Below, in pieces: positions 43,592 through 53,360 of a DNA stretch of 64,000 bases. Below the pieces are notes generated by a model. The model had not been told where the DNA came from. It ran no database searches and worked only from the letters and a program-made list of their open reading frames with translations. Position numbers and translations under genes: made by a program. Where the stretch lies: contig JAKLGU010000002.1 of NCBI GenBank assembly GCA_022710485.1, forward strand, positions 213,616 to 277,615, written 5' to 3'. Origin of the DNA: Gemmatimonadota bacterium. GTDB lineage: Bacteria; Gemmatimonadota; Gemmatimonadetes; Gemmatimonadales; GWC2-71-9. Each line of letters opens with the position of its first letter. Position 1 is the stretch's first letter.

Positions 43592-43799
43592 CCTCACCCC
43601 CTGCCCCCTCGAGCATCATCTCACCTCTCCCCCTGTCCCTCCACGCCTAGTCCTCACCCCCTGTCCCCCTCTACCGGATACTGGTCTCGATTCACCTCAA
43701 CCCCCTGTCCCGCTCTAGCATCGGTGTACCTCACCCCCTGCCCCCCCACGCCTAGTCCTCACCCCCTGTCCCCCTCTCCACCATGTGGAGAGGGGGGAC
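43592..43799. repeat. tandem degenerate array of CTCACCCCCTGTCCCCCTCT units ending in a hairpin
   Basis: This fills most of the 379-base gap between the RND operon and the Hsp15 gene. About six units of 30-40 bases each begin CCTCACC(C) and vary in their second half. The last unit (from 43757) is completed by its reverse complement, giving a 13-base-pair hairpin with loop around CCATG. No gene is seen in the gap. Confidence 0.85.
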
Positions 43800-43865
43800 G
43801 TCCGGAAAGCTCACTGTCCCGCCGGCGAACGGAACGGTCCGGAGGGCGATCCCGAGCCGGCGGGT

Positions 43866-43871
43866 TATCCT
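43866..43871 (+). promoter_or_regulatory. putative -10 (TATCCT) of the Hsp15 gene, leaderless spacing
   Basis: TATCCT ends 5 bases before ATG 43877 with no ribosome site between. Confidence 0.4.
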
Positions 43872-43876
43872 TCGCC

Positions 43877-44278
43877 ATGCCTGAACACGAAACGCCCGGC
43901 ACGGTCCGGCTCGACAAGTGGTTGTGGGCGGCGAGGTTCTACAAGACCCGCGCGCTCGCGGTCGAAGCCATCGACGGAGGCAAGGTGGATGTGAACGGCC
44001 AGGGGGCCAAACGGGCCAAGGCGGTGCGGGTCGGCGACCGGATCCAGTTCCGGCAGCCCCCTTACGCGTGGGACGTCGCGGTCCGCGGCCTGAGCGAGCG
44101 CCGCGGCCCCGCCAGCGTGGCCGTCACCCTGTACGAAGAGACCGGCGAGAGCCGCGCAGCCCGCGAGACGATGGCGCTCCGGCTCAAGAGCCTGCCGCCG
44201 CCGTTGTTCCTCGAGAAGGGGAAGCCGGACAAAAAGCAGCGGCGCGAGATAGATCGGTATAAGGGGAGAGATCGGTGA
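43877..44278 (+). CDS. S4-domain RNA-binding protein, Hsp15 (HslR) type
   Basis: 133 residues from ATG 43877. The S4 fold reads VRLDKWLWAARFYKTRALAV, EAIDGGKVDVNGQGAK, VRVGDRIQF. The long basic C-terminus (KGKPDKKQRREIDRYKGRDR) is typical of Hsp15, which binds stalled 50S subunits carrying tRNA-peptide. In-frame codons further upstream run into the repeat array and are not credible. Its stop overlaps the GTG of the next gene (GTGA). Confidence 0.88.
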   Translation: MPEHETPGTVRLDKWLWAARFYKTRALAVEAIDGGKVDVNGQGAKRAKAVRVGDRIQFRQPPYAWDVAVRGLSERRGPASVAVTLYEETGESRAARETMALRLKSLPPPLFLEKGKPDKKQRREIDRYKGRDR

Positions 44279-45171
44279 AGCGCGCCGGCGGGGCGGCAGG
44301 GCGGCGGGGCAGCGGGGCAGTGCTGATCGCACTGACACTTGCTTGTGGCGGCGGGAACGCACCATCGAGCCCCGCGCCGGACCACTACTCTGTCATCCAC
44401 GTCGACTCCTTCCCTTCCCTGATCCTCGACGAGCGGCGGGTGCTGGACGTGTACCTCCCGCCCGGATACGACTCGGCGGGGAAGGCACGCTACTCCGTGC
44501 TGTACCTGAACGACGGGCAGGACGCCACGGCCCTCGGCCTCCTCCCCACCCTCGACTCCCTCACCGCTCGCGGCCGCATTTCGCCCCTCATCGTCGTCGC
44601 CATCCACGCCAACGACCAGCGCCTGCAGGACTACGGCACCGCCGGCACCCCGAACGCCCTGGGCTTCGGCGCCCGCGCGCACCTCTACGAGCGGTTCGTG
44701 CTGGAAGAGGTGATGCCGTGGGCCGCGTCGCGCTACCGGCTCCGCGGCGGCCACGCGCACACCGCGGTCCTCGGCAGCTCGCTCGGCGGCCTCGCCGCGT
44801 TCGACCTCGCCTGGCGGCACCCGGACGTCTTCGGGGCGGTGGGGGCGATGAGCGGGTCGTTCTGGTGGCGCACGCAGGACGGCACAGCGGAGCAGAAGCA
44901 GGCATCGCGGGTGGCGCTCAGCATGGTGCGTGAGGCGGCGCCGCTCCCGCAGCTCCGGATCTGGCTCGAGACCGCCGACGGCGACGAGACCAGCGACCGC
45001 GACGGCAACGGCATCATCGATTCCATCCAGGATACCGACGACCTGGTGGATGCCCTCGTGGCGCGAGGATATGTGAAGGGGAAGGACGTGGTGCACGTGA
45101 CGGTACACGGAGGGCACAACCAGGAGACGTGGGGCGCCGCACTCCCGAACTTCCTGGACTGGGCTTTCTAG
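44275..45171 (+). CDS. secreted alpha/beta-hydrolase (esterase D/Fes-like)
   Basis: 298 residues from GTG 44275. The N-terminus contains a low-complexity run (AGGAAGRRGSGA) encoded by GGGGCAGC repeats, then a lipoprotein-like signal ALTLACGGG. The catalytic fold is an esterase of the putative esterase/S-formylglutathione-hydrolase type: LDVYLPPGYDSAG, YLNDGQDA, nucleophile elbow VLGSSLGGLAAFDLAWRHPD (Ser in GSSLGG), a late Asp region ETADGDETSDRDGNG and His in VHGGHNQETW. Asp-rich DRDGNG could bind calcium. Substrate unknown (siderophore esters are hydrolysed by relatives). Translationally coupled to the Hsp15 gene by a 4-base overlap. Confidence 0.82.
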   Translation: MKRAGGAAGRRGSGAVLIALTLACGGGNAPSSPAPDHYSVIHVDSFPSLILDERRVLDVYLPPGYDSAGKARYSVLYLNDGQDATALGLLPTLDSLTARGRISPLIVVAIHANDQRLQDYGTAGTPNALGFGARAHLYERFVLEEVMPWAASRYRLRGGHAHTAVLGSSLGGLAAFDLAWRHPDVFGAVGAMSGSFWWRTQDGTAEQKQASRVALSMVREAAPLPQLRIWLETADGDETSDRDGNGIIDSIQDTDDLVDALVARGYVKGKDVVHVTVHGGHNQETWGAALPNFLDWAF

Positions 45172-45254
45172 TTCGCCTCCTCCGCTCTTGTTCTCCCGGA
45201 CTTCCTCATGTCATTGCCGGTGCTCCCGCACACCTCTTGACCTCATCCATCGTT

Positions 45255-45362
45255 CCACCTCACCCCTGTCCCAATCTCGCATCGTCTCAGCTCACCCCCA
45301 ATCCCCCTCTCGCATCGTTTCACCTCACCCCCTGTCCCCCTCTCCATGATATGGAGAGGGGG
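45255..45362. repeat. tandem CTCACCCC array ending in the left inverted repeat of the DUF559 unit
   Basis: Three units of about 33 bases, two ending CTCGCATCGT, then the hairpin unit (loop ATGATA). The array begins about 85 bases after the esterase stop. Confidence 0.8.
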
Positions 45363-45829
45363 AATGAGGATGGTGATGGGGAACGCCCTGCAGCATTCCG
45401 ATGACGTGATGTCTCGGCACGCGGTCGATGTTCTTCCATGCGCAGGAACTCGCGGTACTTGTTGCGTCTCCTGGCCAGGCAGATGAGGCGGGAGGCGACT
45501 CCGGGAGAGCGGCGGCTGTGGGAGGCGCTCAGGGGCCGACGCTGCCTGGGACTCAAGTTTCGGCGGCAGGCGATCATTGGTGGATTCATCGTGGATTTCT
45601 ACTGCGCCGAGCTGCGAATCGCCATCGAGGTGGATGGCAGCGTCCACGAGCCCCCTGACGCGAAGGCACGCGACCAGGACCGCGACACCCTTCTCGCCGC
45701 CCGCGGAATTCGGGTGATGCGAATCCGTGATCGCGACGCCAATCGGGATTCGATCACGCGATTGCTCACCAGCCTCTCCCTAGGTCCCCCCTCTCCATAT
45801 CATGGAGAGGGGGACAGGGGGTGAGGTGA
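45320..45829. mobile_element. putative DUF559 mobile unit bounded by perfect 43-base inverted repeats
   Basis: Left end 45320-45362 and right end 45787-45829 are exact reverse complements over 43 bases, and each end is itself a hairpin. Both have the loop ATGATA, unlike the other copies in the window (CCATG or GCAAG). The unit encloses one gene, the DUF559 protein, whose last codons are written by the right repeat. No target-site duplication was identified. Called mobile by structure only. Confidence 0.55.
45438..45824 (+). CDS. DUF559 protein, PD-(D/E)XK/Vsr-like endonuclease
   Basis: 128 residues from ATG 45438; no good ribosome site is visible. Matches DUF559: NSRYLLRLLARQMRREATP, GERRLWEALRGRRCLGLKFR, then the nuclease core GGFIVDFYCAELRIAIEVDG with Asp53, Glu64 and Asp66, and SVHEPPDAKARDQDRDTLL. 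ARGIRVMRIRDRDANRD closes the fold. It is predicted to nick or cleave DNA; biological substrate is unknown. The C-terminus SLGPPSPYHGEGDRG is translated from the flanking inverted repeat, so gene and repeat are physically joined. Function in repair, restriction or repeat mobilisation cannot be separated by sequence alone. Confidence 0.85.
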   Translation: MRRNSRYLLRLLARQMRREATPGERRLWEALRGRRCLGLKFRRQAIIGGFIVDFYCAELRIAIEVDGSVHEPPDAKARDQDRDTLLAARGIRVMRIRDRDANRDSITRLLTSLSLGPPSPYHGEGDRG

Positions 45830-45869
45830 TAAGCATGGAGAGGTGGAAAGGGCGTGAGGTGGCAAATGC

Positions 45870-46670
45870 CTACTCGACCCAAGCATCCCATCTACTCCCT
45901 ACCTTGACCGTGAACTCGTAGTGCGTCGTGGAGTCCGGCCGACCGGCGCCGAGGGCCATGAGCGAGTCACGCAGCGGCTCTGGCACGACGAGCGTCCCTG
46001 GCAGCAAATCGCCGATGCGCCCGGTGACCTTCGGCGGCGCCGTCACGGTGCCCGCGGTGTCCCGCGTCGCGGGCGTGAAGTCGAAACCATAGGTGGCCGG
46101 CAGGATGAGGTAGCGGCCCCGCTCGGGATACTGCGCGCGGAGCGCCAGCGGATCGCGCCCGATGTCCACCGCCATGAGTCGGCTGCCCATCCCGTCCGGC
46201 CGCGGGGGAATTGGGTCGCCGTGCTGGTGGCCTTCCGGCTCCGCCACCGGCGCGACCCGTGACGCGGCGACCACCGAGTCCGTCCGCGCCCGCTGCACCG
46301 CCTCCCACCGTTCCCATTCCGGCCCCGCCACCTCCAGCACCACGTACGCCTTCCGCTTCAGCTCGACGAACCTCCCAGGGTACCCGGTGTCGCCCTCGGC
46401 CGGAAGCCCGGGGAAGCCCAGCGCCTCGAGGCGCTCCCGGGTGAACCAGCTGTCCTCGCCGGCGGGACCAAGCGCCGTCTGCCAGCGAAGGCGCAAGATG
46501 AGCATCAGCTCCGCCTGCTCGTCGGGCGGGAGGTAGGTCTGCGCCTCCCGCTCGCTGAGCCGGACCACGGCGTCGGGATTGCCGGCGCGGTTCCGTGCGA
46601 CGTTTGCGAGGATGGCGCCGTTCACCAGGACGACCAGCGCTCCAGCCGCCAGCAAGTTGCGATTGATCAT
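45870..46670 (-). CDS. DUF4824-like membrane-anchored protein
   Basis: 266 residues from ATG 46670, overlapping the upstream gene by 4 bases. One N-terminal anchor helix (LLAAGALVVLVNGAILANVA). The soluble part has VVRLSEREAQTYLPPDEQAE, WFTRERLEALGFPG and SRLMAVDIGRDPLALRAQYP, then ERGRYLILPATYGFDF, which fits the DUF4824 family. It faces the periplasm. It is paired with a DUF2157-type membrane protein, a recurrent partnership for such families. Function unknown. Confidence 0.72.
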   Translation of the reverse strand: MINRNLLAAGALVVLVNGAILANVARNRAGNPDAVVRLSEREAQTYLPPDEQAELMLILRLRWQTALGPAGEDSWFTRERLEALGFPGLPAEGDTGYPGRFVELKRKAYVVLEVAGPEWERWEAVQRARTDSVVAASRVAPVAEPEGHQHGDPIPPRPDGMGSRLMAVDIGRDPLALRAQYPERGRYLILPATYGFDFTPATRDTAGTVTAPPKVTGRIGDLLPGTLVVPEPLRDSLMALGAGRPDSTTHYEFTVKVGSRWDAWVE

Positions 46671-47725
46671 CGGGCGCCTCCCGAACGGGCCTGCAGGCGC
46701 TTCAGCACGACCATCACCGCGAGCGCCATCCCGCCCAGCACCAGGAAGAAGAGCCACCGCGGCATCCAATCCCACCACCAGTCCATCGCCTTGATGCAGA
46801 GGAGGATGACGAACGCGGTGACGCCGGTGTAGGTGACGTGGTTCCACTGGCGCCGGATGCCGGCCCAGATGGCCAGCGCGGCCGCCGCGAACCCAAGCAC
46901 CTGGTACACGATCTCAACGCCGTCCTCGCCGAGGGGCAGCACGCTCCCCGTGCCGGTACCGGCGTAGAACAGCACCACCCAGAAGAAAACGAGGAACCCG
47001 AACATCCGGTACACGATACCGAAGCCCTCGCGCGCGCCGGCCATCGGGATGAACCCGAGGGCGATCGCCGCCACGGCCGCGGGGAGCAGGGGCTCATGCC
47101 GGTAGAAGAGGTCGCTCCAGTAGGAGCCGCCGAGCGTGAGGAGCGTCCCCGCCACCCAGAGCGCCCCGCTGATGAGCGCGGCCAGGAGCAGCATGCGGAA
47201 GCCGTACCCGTGGGCCAGCGCGCCGCCGAACGCCGCCAGGAAGAGGAAGGCGTGCTGCGACGGGACGAGATTGAAGATGGTCCCGAGGGTGGAGACGTCG
47301 GTGGCGAAGAGGGCGAACGCCACCAGGGCGGCGAGCCCGGCGAAGTAGAGGGTCTTCTCGCGGCGGGCCGCGAACTCGGTGAGCCCGAGCATCGCCAGCG
47401 TCCCGGCGGTCAGGAGCCCCACCTGGGTGCCGGTGCCCAGCGCGCCCCAGAAGCGGTTGACGAAGAGGACCACCGCGATGCAAAGCGCCAGGGCGCCGAG
47501 GAAGGAGGCGAGGCGGAGGCCGAGAGCGAGCTGGCGGCCGGAGGTGGTGGTGGCGACGTCGAACTGCCGTTCGAGGTCGGCGAGGAGGGCGTCGTGATGC
47601 GCGGCGATGCGGGCGCGCTGGGCGTCGTCGAGGACGCCGCCCAGCTCCTGCTCGAGTTGGGCGAGCTCTTCCCGGAACACCTCGATGCGGTCGGCGCGCG
47701 CCTGTGCGTCTCCCCGTCCGGCCAT
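46667..47725 (-). CDS. DUF2157-like multi-pass membrane protein
   Basis: 352 residues from ATG 47725, 10 bases after the thiC stop. A soluble helical N-terminus (residues 1-65, REELAQLEQELGGVLDDAQR) precedes about 9-10 membrane helices (ASFLGALALCIAVVLFVNRF, GLLTAGTLAMLGLTEFAARR, WLFFLVLGGMALAVMVVLKR and others). The layout matches DUF2157/DUF4401-type proteins. No catalytic residues are apparent. Read through from the thiC operon it may be under TPP control, possibly as a transport-related protein, but this is inference from position. Confidence 0.72.
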   Translation of the reverse strand: MAGRGDAQARADRIEVFREELAQLEQELGGVLDDAQRARIAAHHDALLADLERQFDVATTTSGRQLALGLRLASFLGALALCIAVVLFVNRFWGALGTGTQVGLLTAGTLAMLGLTEFAARREKTLYFAGLAALVAFALFATDVSTLGTIFNLVPSQHAFLFLAAFGGALAHGYGFRMLLLAALISGALWVAGTLLTLGGSYWSDLFYRHEPLLPAAVAAIALGFIPMAGAREGFGIVYRMFGFLVFFWVVLFYAGTGTGSVLPLGEDGVEIVYQVLGFAAAALAIWAGIRRQWNHVTYTGVTAFVILLCIKAMDWWWDWMPRWLFFLVLGGMALAVMVVLKRLQARSGGAR

Positions 47726-47735
47726 GGCCCCTCCT

Positions 47736-49851
<2,116 letters not shown>

Positions 49852-51375
49852 TCAACCCCTGGCGCGCAGCTTGCCCCGGTCCACCTTTCCGAGGTGGGTC
49901 CGCGGAAACTCGTCGAGGAAGACGACCTCCCGCGGCGCCTTGTACGGCTCGAGCCGCTCCCGGACAAAGGCCTTGAGTTCCTCGTCGAGGCCTGACGTTT
50001 GCCGATTGGCGATGACGAAGGCGTGCGGCTTGGTCAGCCCCTGCGCGTCCACCACGCCGACCACCGCCGCTTCTTTCACGGCCGGGTGCTGCAGGAGGCA
50101 GTTCTCCACCTCCTGCGGCGCCAACCAGCGCCCCCCGACCTTCAGCATGTCGTCGCCACGACCGCAGTAGGTGAAGTACCCATCCGCGTCGCGCCGGATC
50201 ATGTCGCCCGAGACGTACCACTCTCCCTGGAAGGCCTGCATCGTCTTTTCCATCTGCTGCCAGTAGGCGATGGCCCGCGCCTTTCCCCGCACCCGGAGCC
50301 AGCCGACCTCACCGTCGGGCAGCTCGTTCCCGTCGTCGTCCGTCACCCTTACCTCGAACCCCGGCACCACGGTCCCCATGGTGCCCGGCCTGACCGCGCC
50401 CGGCCGGGCCGAGATGAACACATGCCACATCTCGGCGGTGCCGAGGCCGTCGAGGAGCTCGACGCCGAAGGCCGCTCGCCATCGCTCGTACAGCTCGACC
50501 GGGAGCGCCTCGCCGGCCGAGGTGGCCAGCCGGAGCGACGAGAGATCCGCGTCGCCCGCCGCGGGGTGGCTCACCATGTGATTCACCATGGTCGGTACGT
50601 TGACGAGGACGGTGGGGTGGTGCGCGCGGATCAGCTCGAAGAGGCGCTCCGGCGTGGGCTTGTCGGGGTAGAGCACCGACCGCGCGCCGACGGAGAACGG
50701 GAAGAAGAGGTTGGTCCCCATCGCGTAGCCGAAAAAGAGCTTCGGCACCGAGATGGTGACGTCGTCCTCGGTGAGCCCCAGGACGCCCTGGCCGTAGGCC
50801 GCGGTGGTGTGGGCGAAGCTCCAGTGGCTCTGGAGCACCGCCTTGGGGTGCCCGGTGGTGCCGCCGGAGAAGAGCCAGATGCAGGCGTCGTCGCGGTGGC
50901 TCGGAAAGGTGTCGAGTTCCAGCGACTGGGCCTCGAGCCGGCGCTCCAGCGTTTCGCTCCCCGCCACCATCAGCTCGCCGAGGAGCGGGGCGTCGGCGCG
51001 GGCCGTCTCGAAGTCGTCGCGGTTGTCCCGGTGGACGAAGGCCGCCCGTGCCCGGGTGTACTGGTAGAAATAGGAGATGGCGTCTGGCTTGAGGTCCGGG
51101 TTGACCATCACCACCACTGCCCCGATCTTCAAGATGCCGAACAGCGCCGCCACGAACTCCGGCCCGTCGGGCAGGGCGATGATGACCCGCTGCTCCGGCA
51201 TCACCCCCGCCTCCCTGAGCAGGTTGCCGTACCGGTTGGCCATGCCCTGCACGTCCCGGTAGCTCCAGGTCCGCTGATCGGTCACCAGCGCCACGCGCGA
51301 CCCGCGTCCCTCGCGGATGCGCGCATCGAGCAGGTGATCGGCGATATTGAAGCGCTCCGGCGGCTCAAAGGTCAC
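49852..51375 (-). CDS. aryl-CoA ligase, benzoate/2-aminobenzoate-CoA ligase type
   Basis: 507 residues from GTG 51375. ANL-superfamily enzyme making an acyl-adenylate then CoA thioester. P-loop WLFSGGTTGHPKAVLQSHWS; A5 motif DGLGTAEMWHVF; A7 GEWYVSGDMIRRDADGYFTY; A8 GRGDDMLKVGGRWLAPQEVE; catalytic Lys in THLGKVDRGKLRARG. The SVPKLFFGYAMGTNLFFPF block is typical of benzoate-CoA ligases. Transcribed divergently from the creatininase-to-monooxygenase operon, 30 bases apart, so a common promoter region serves both. Expected substrate is 2-aminobenzoate (anthranilate) or a related hydroxy/amino benzoate, inferred from the downstream hydroxylase. Confidence 0.92.
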   Translation of the reverse strand: MTFEPPERFNIADHLLDARIREGRGSRVALVTDQRTWSYRDVQGMANRYGNLLREAGVMPEQRVIIALPDGPEFVAALFGILKIGAVVVMVNPDLKPDAISYFYQYTRARAAFVHRDNRDDFETARADAPLLGELMVAGSETLERRLEAQSLELDTFPSHRDDACIWLFSGGTTGHPKAVLQSHWSFAHTTAAYGQGVLGLTEDDVTISVPKLFFGYAMGTNLFFPFSVGARSVLYPDKPTPERLFELIRAHHPTVLVNVPTMVNHMVSHPAAGDADLSSLRLATSAGEALPVELYERWRAAFGVELLDGLGTAEMWHVFISARPGAVRPGTMGTVVPGFEVRVTDDDGNELPDGEVGWLRVRGKARAIAYWQQMEKTMQAFQGEWYVSGDMIRRDADGYFTYCGRGDDMLKVGGRWLAPQEVENCLLQHPAVKEAAVVGVVDAQGLTKPHAFVIANRQTSGLDEELKAFVRERLEPYKAPREVVFLDEFPRTHLGKVDRGKLRARG

Positions 51376-51405
51376 GGGCGGACTCCCGGGTGGAACGAGG
51401 CATTG

Positions 51406-52158
51406 ATGACGGTGTGCTGGCTCCAGGCGGCGACCTACGAGGAGGTGGCGGCGCTCGACCGGCGGCGCGCGGTGGCCGTCGTGCCGCTCGGCGCCACCGA
51501 GGCCCATGGCCCCCACCTGCCGCTCTCGACCGACGTGATCATCGTCGAGGCGATGGCCCGGGCCGGCGCCGAGCGGCTGTCGCGGCAGGGGGCGACGGTG
51601 CTGGTCCTGCCCACCGTGGCGCTCACCCCGGCCCCGTTCGCGGCGGCCTTTCCCGGTACGCTCTCCACCCGGCCCGCCACGCTGGTGGCGCTCCTTGAAG
51701 ATGTCGCCGACGCGCTCGCGGCCCAAGGGTTCAGCCGCCTGGTGTTCATCAGCGCGCACCTCGACCCCGAGCACCTCGGCGCGGTGCGCGAGGCGGTCGA
51801 GACGATCCGCACCGACGGCCTGAGGGTGGCGTTTCCCGAGCTCTCGCGCAAGCCGTGGTCGCTCCGACTGGGAGAGGAGTTCCAGACCGGCGCCTGCCAC
51901 GCCGGGCGCTTCGAGACCTCCATCGTGCTGGCAGAGCGCCCCGACCTGGTGCGCGAGGTCCGCCGGGAGCTCCCGCCCAACCCGAACTCGCTGTCGGTGG
52001 CGATCCGCGCCGGGCGGGCCACTTTTGCGGAGGCGGGGGGGCCGCGCGCCTACTTTGGGTGGCCGGCGGACGCCACGGCCGAGGAAGGCCGCACCCTGAT
52101 CGACGCGCTGGGCGGCATCCTCGAAGAGGCCGCCCTTCCCCTGCTCCAGGATGATTGA
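51406..52158 (+). CDS. creatininase-family hydrolase
   Basis: 250 residues from ATG 51406. The metal-site motif VPLGATEAHGPHLPLSTDVI (Glu, His, Asp ligands) and later SAHLDPEHLGA and CHAGRFETSIVL fit the creatininase amidohydrolase fold. Family members hydrolyse cyclic amides or formamides. In related aerobic CoA-dependent aminobenzoate clusters a creatininase-like gene is often present with unknown step; here it opens the plus-strand operon, 12 bases before the SDR gene. Confidence 0.85.
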   Translation: MTVCWLQAATYEEVAALDRRRAVAVVPLGATEAHGPHLPLSTDVIIVEAMARAGAERLSRQGATVLVLPTVALTPAPFAAAFPGTLSTRPATLVALLEDVADALAAQGFSRLVFISAHLDPEHLGAVREAVETIRTDGLRVAFPELSRKPWSLRLGEEFQTGACHAGRFETSIVLAERPDLVREVRRELPPNPNSLSVAIRAGRATFAEAGGPRAYFGWPADATAEEGRTLIDALGGILEEAALPLLQDD

Positions 52159-52170
52159 GAGAGTACCCTG

Positions 52171-52947
52171 ATGCGACTCGACGGCAAGACGGCGGTGGTG
52201 ACAGGTGGCGGCCAGGGAATCGGCGCGGCGGTGGTGCGCGCGCTCGCCGACGCCGGCGCCTCGGTGGTGGTGTCGGGCCGTACTCTGAGCAAGCTGGAGC
52301 AGATCGCGGAGGAACTGCGCGCGGAGGGGCGGAACGTCTGGGCGGCCGGCTGCGACGTGAGCGACCCCGCCTCGATCCTGCGCCTCGCGGCGGTGGCGAA
52401 GGAAAAGCTCGGCCCGGTGGACATCCTGGTCAACAACGCCGGTATCGCGCATTCCGCTCCGATCGCGCGGACCAGTCTCGAGGACTGGGAAAAGATGATG
52501 CGGATCAACGCCACCGGCGCCTTCCTCTGCCTGCAGGCCTTTCTGCCCGACATGCTGGAACGGAAGTGGGGGCGGATCGTGAACGTCGCCAGCATGGCGG
52601 GGCTCACGGGCGCGCCGTACATCATCGCGTACACGGCGAGCAAGCACGCGCTGGTGGGGCTGACCCGGGCGGCGGCCGCGGAGGTGGGCAAGCATGGCGT
52701 GACCGTCAACGCCGTCTGCCCCGGCTACGTGGAGACGCCGATGACCGAGGCCACGATCGAGAACGTGGTGCGGAAGACGGGGAAGTCGGCCGAGGAGGCG
52801 CGCGCCGCCATCCTGTCCACCATGCCGGCGGGGCGGATGATCCAGCCCGACGAAGTGGCGACGGCGGTCCTGGCGCTCGTGACCGACGAGTCGGGCCGCC
52901 GCAACGGAGAGGCCGTCGTCATCGATGGCGGAGAGGGACACCCATGA
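52171..52947 (+). CDS. short-chain dehydrogenase/reductase (probable 3-hydroxyacyl-CoA dehydrogenase)
   Basis: 258 residues. Classical SDR: cofactor motif VVTGGGQGIGAAVVRAL (TGxxxGxG), DILVNNAGIAHSA (NNAG), active-site Ser near VNVASMAGLTGAP, and YTASKHALVGLTRA (YxxxK). The acidic/basic pattern after beta2 (SGRTLSKLEQ) suggests NADP is possible. Its stop overlaps the Rid gene (ATGA). In this setting it likely oxidises a beta-hydroxyacyl-CoA intermediate; this is inference from the pathway. Confidence 0.9.
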   Translation: MRLDGKTAVVTGGGQGIGAAVVRALADAGASVVVSGRTLSKLEQIAEELRAEGRNVWAAGCDVSDPASILRLAAVAKEKLGPVDILVNNAGIAHSAPIARTSLEDWEKMMRINATGAFLCLQAFLPDMLERKWGRIVNVASMAGLTGAPYIIAYTASKHALVGLTRAAAAEVGKHGVTVNAVCPGYVETPMTEATIENVVRKTGKSAEEARAAILSTMPAGRMIQPDEVATAVLALVTDESGRRNGEAVVIDGGEGHP

Positions 52948-53360
52948 GCTGGGACATCATCAACCCCCGCGGCCAGCCCAAGGGGTGGAACGACGGCCTG
53001 CTCTCCCCGGCCGGGGGGCGCACCCTGTTCGTGGCAGGGCAGACGGCAAGCGACGGCTCCGGCCGGGTGCACCCCGCCGACTTCGTCACGCAGTTTCGCC
53101 TCGCCCTGGCCAACTCGCTCGCGGTCGTGCTCGCAGCCGGCGGGCAGCCCACCGACATCGGGCGGATGACGGTGTACGTGCTCGACATGGAGCAGTACCG
53201 CGAGTGCCGGCGAGAGCTGGCGGGGGTGTGGAAGGAGCTGATGGGGAAGCACTATCCTGCCATGGCGCTGGTGGAGGTGTCGGCGCTGCTGGACGAGCAC
53301 GCGCTCGTCGAGATGGAGACCACGGCGGTGGTGCACCACCAGGACCGGAGACTGGTATGA
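52944..53360 (+). CDS. Rid/YjgF-family protein lacking the archetypal catalytic Arg
   Basis: 138 residues from ATG 52944. Trimeric YjgF/YER057c fold: DGLLSPAGGRTLFVAGQTAS, VTQFRLALANSLAVVLAAGG, MTVYVLDMEQYRECRRELAG. The C-terminal segment is YPAMALVEVSALLDEHALVE, where archetypal RidA enamine deaminases have P-x-R-S/T at the start; the Arg is missing. It is therefore not a standard RidA, and a binding or other hydrolytic role is more likely. Coupled on both sides by 4-base overlaps. Confidence 0.87.
   Translation: MSWDIINPRGQPKGWNDGLLSPAGGRTLFVAGQTASDGSGRVHPADFVTQFRLALANSLAVVLAAGGQPTDIGRMTVYVLDMEQYRECRRELAGVWKELMGKHYPAMALVEVSALLDEHALVEMETTAVVHHQDRRLV

Noticed and set aside
43592..43799. Possible CRISPR array (repeated CCTCACCCCCTG heads with variable parts)
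   Set aside because: Spacing is irregular, repeats are short and degenerate, the last unit is a hairpin with its own complement, and there are no cas genes.
45320..45829. Insertion sequence with a classical transposase
   Set aside because: The only gene inside is a DUF559 nuclease; no DDE, HUH or serine recombinase motif, and no target-site duplication was recognised. Kept as a putative unit only.
52944..53360. Standard RidA enamine/imine deaminase
   Set aside because: The catalytic Arg position is Met/Ala (YPAMALVEV), so the generic name was not used.
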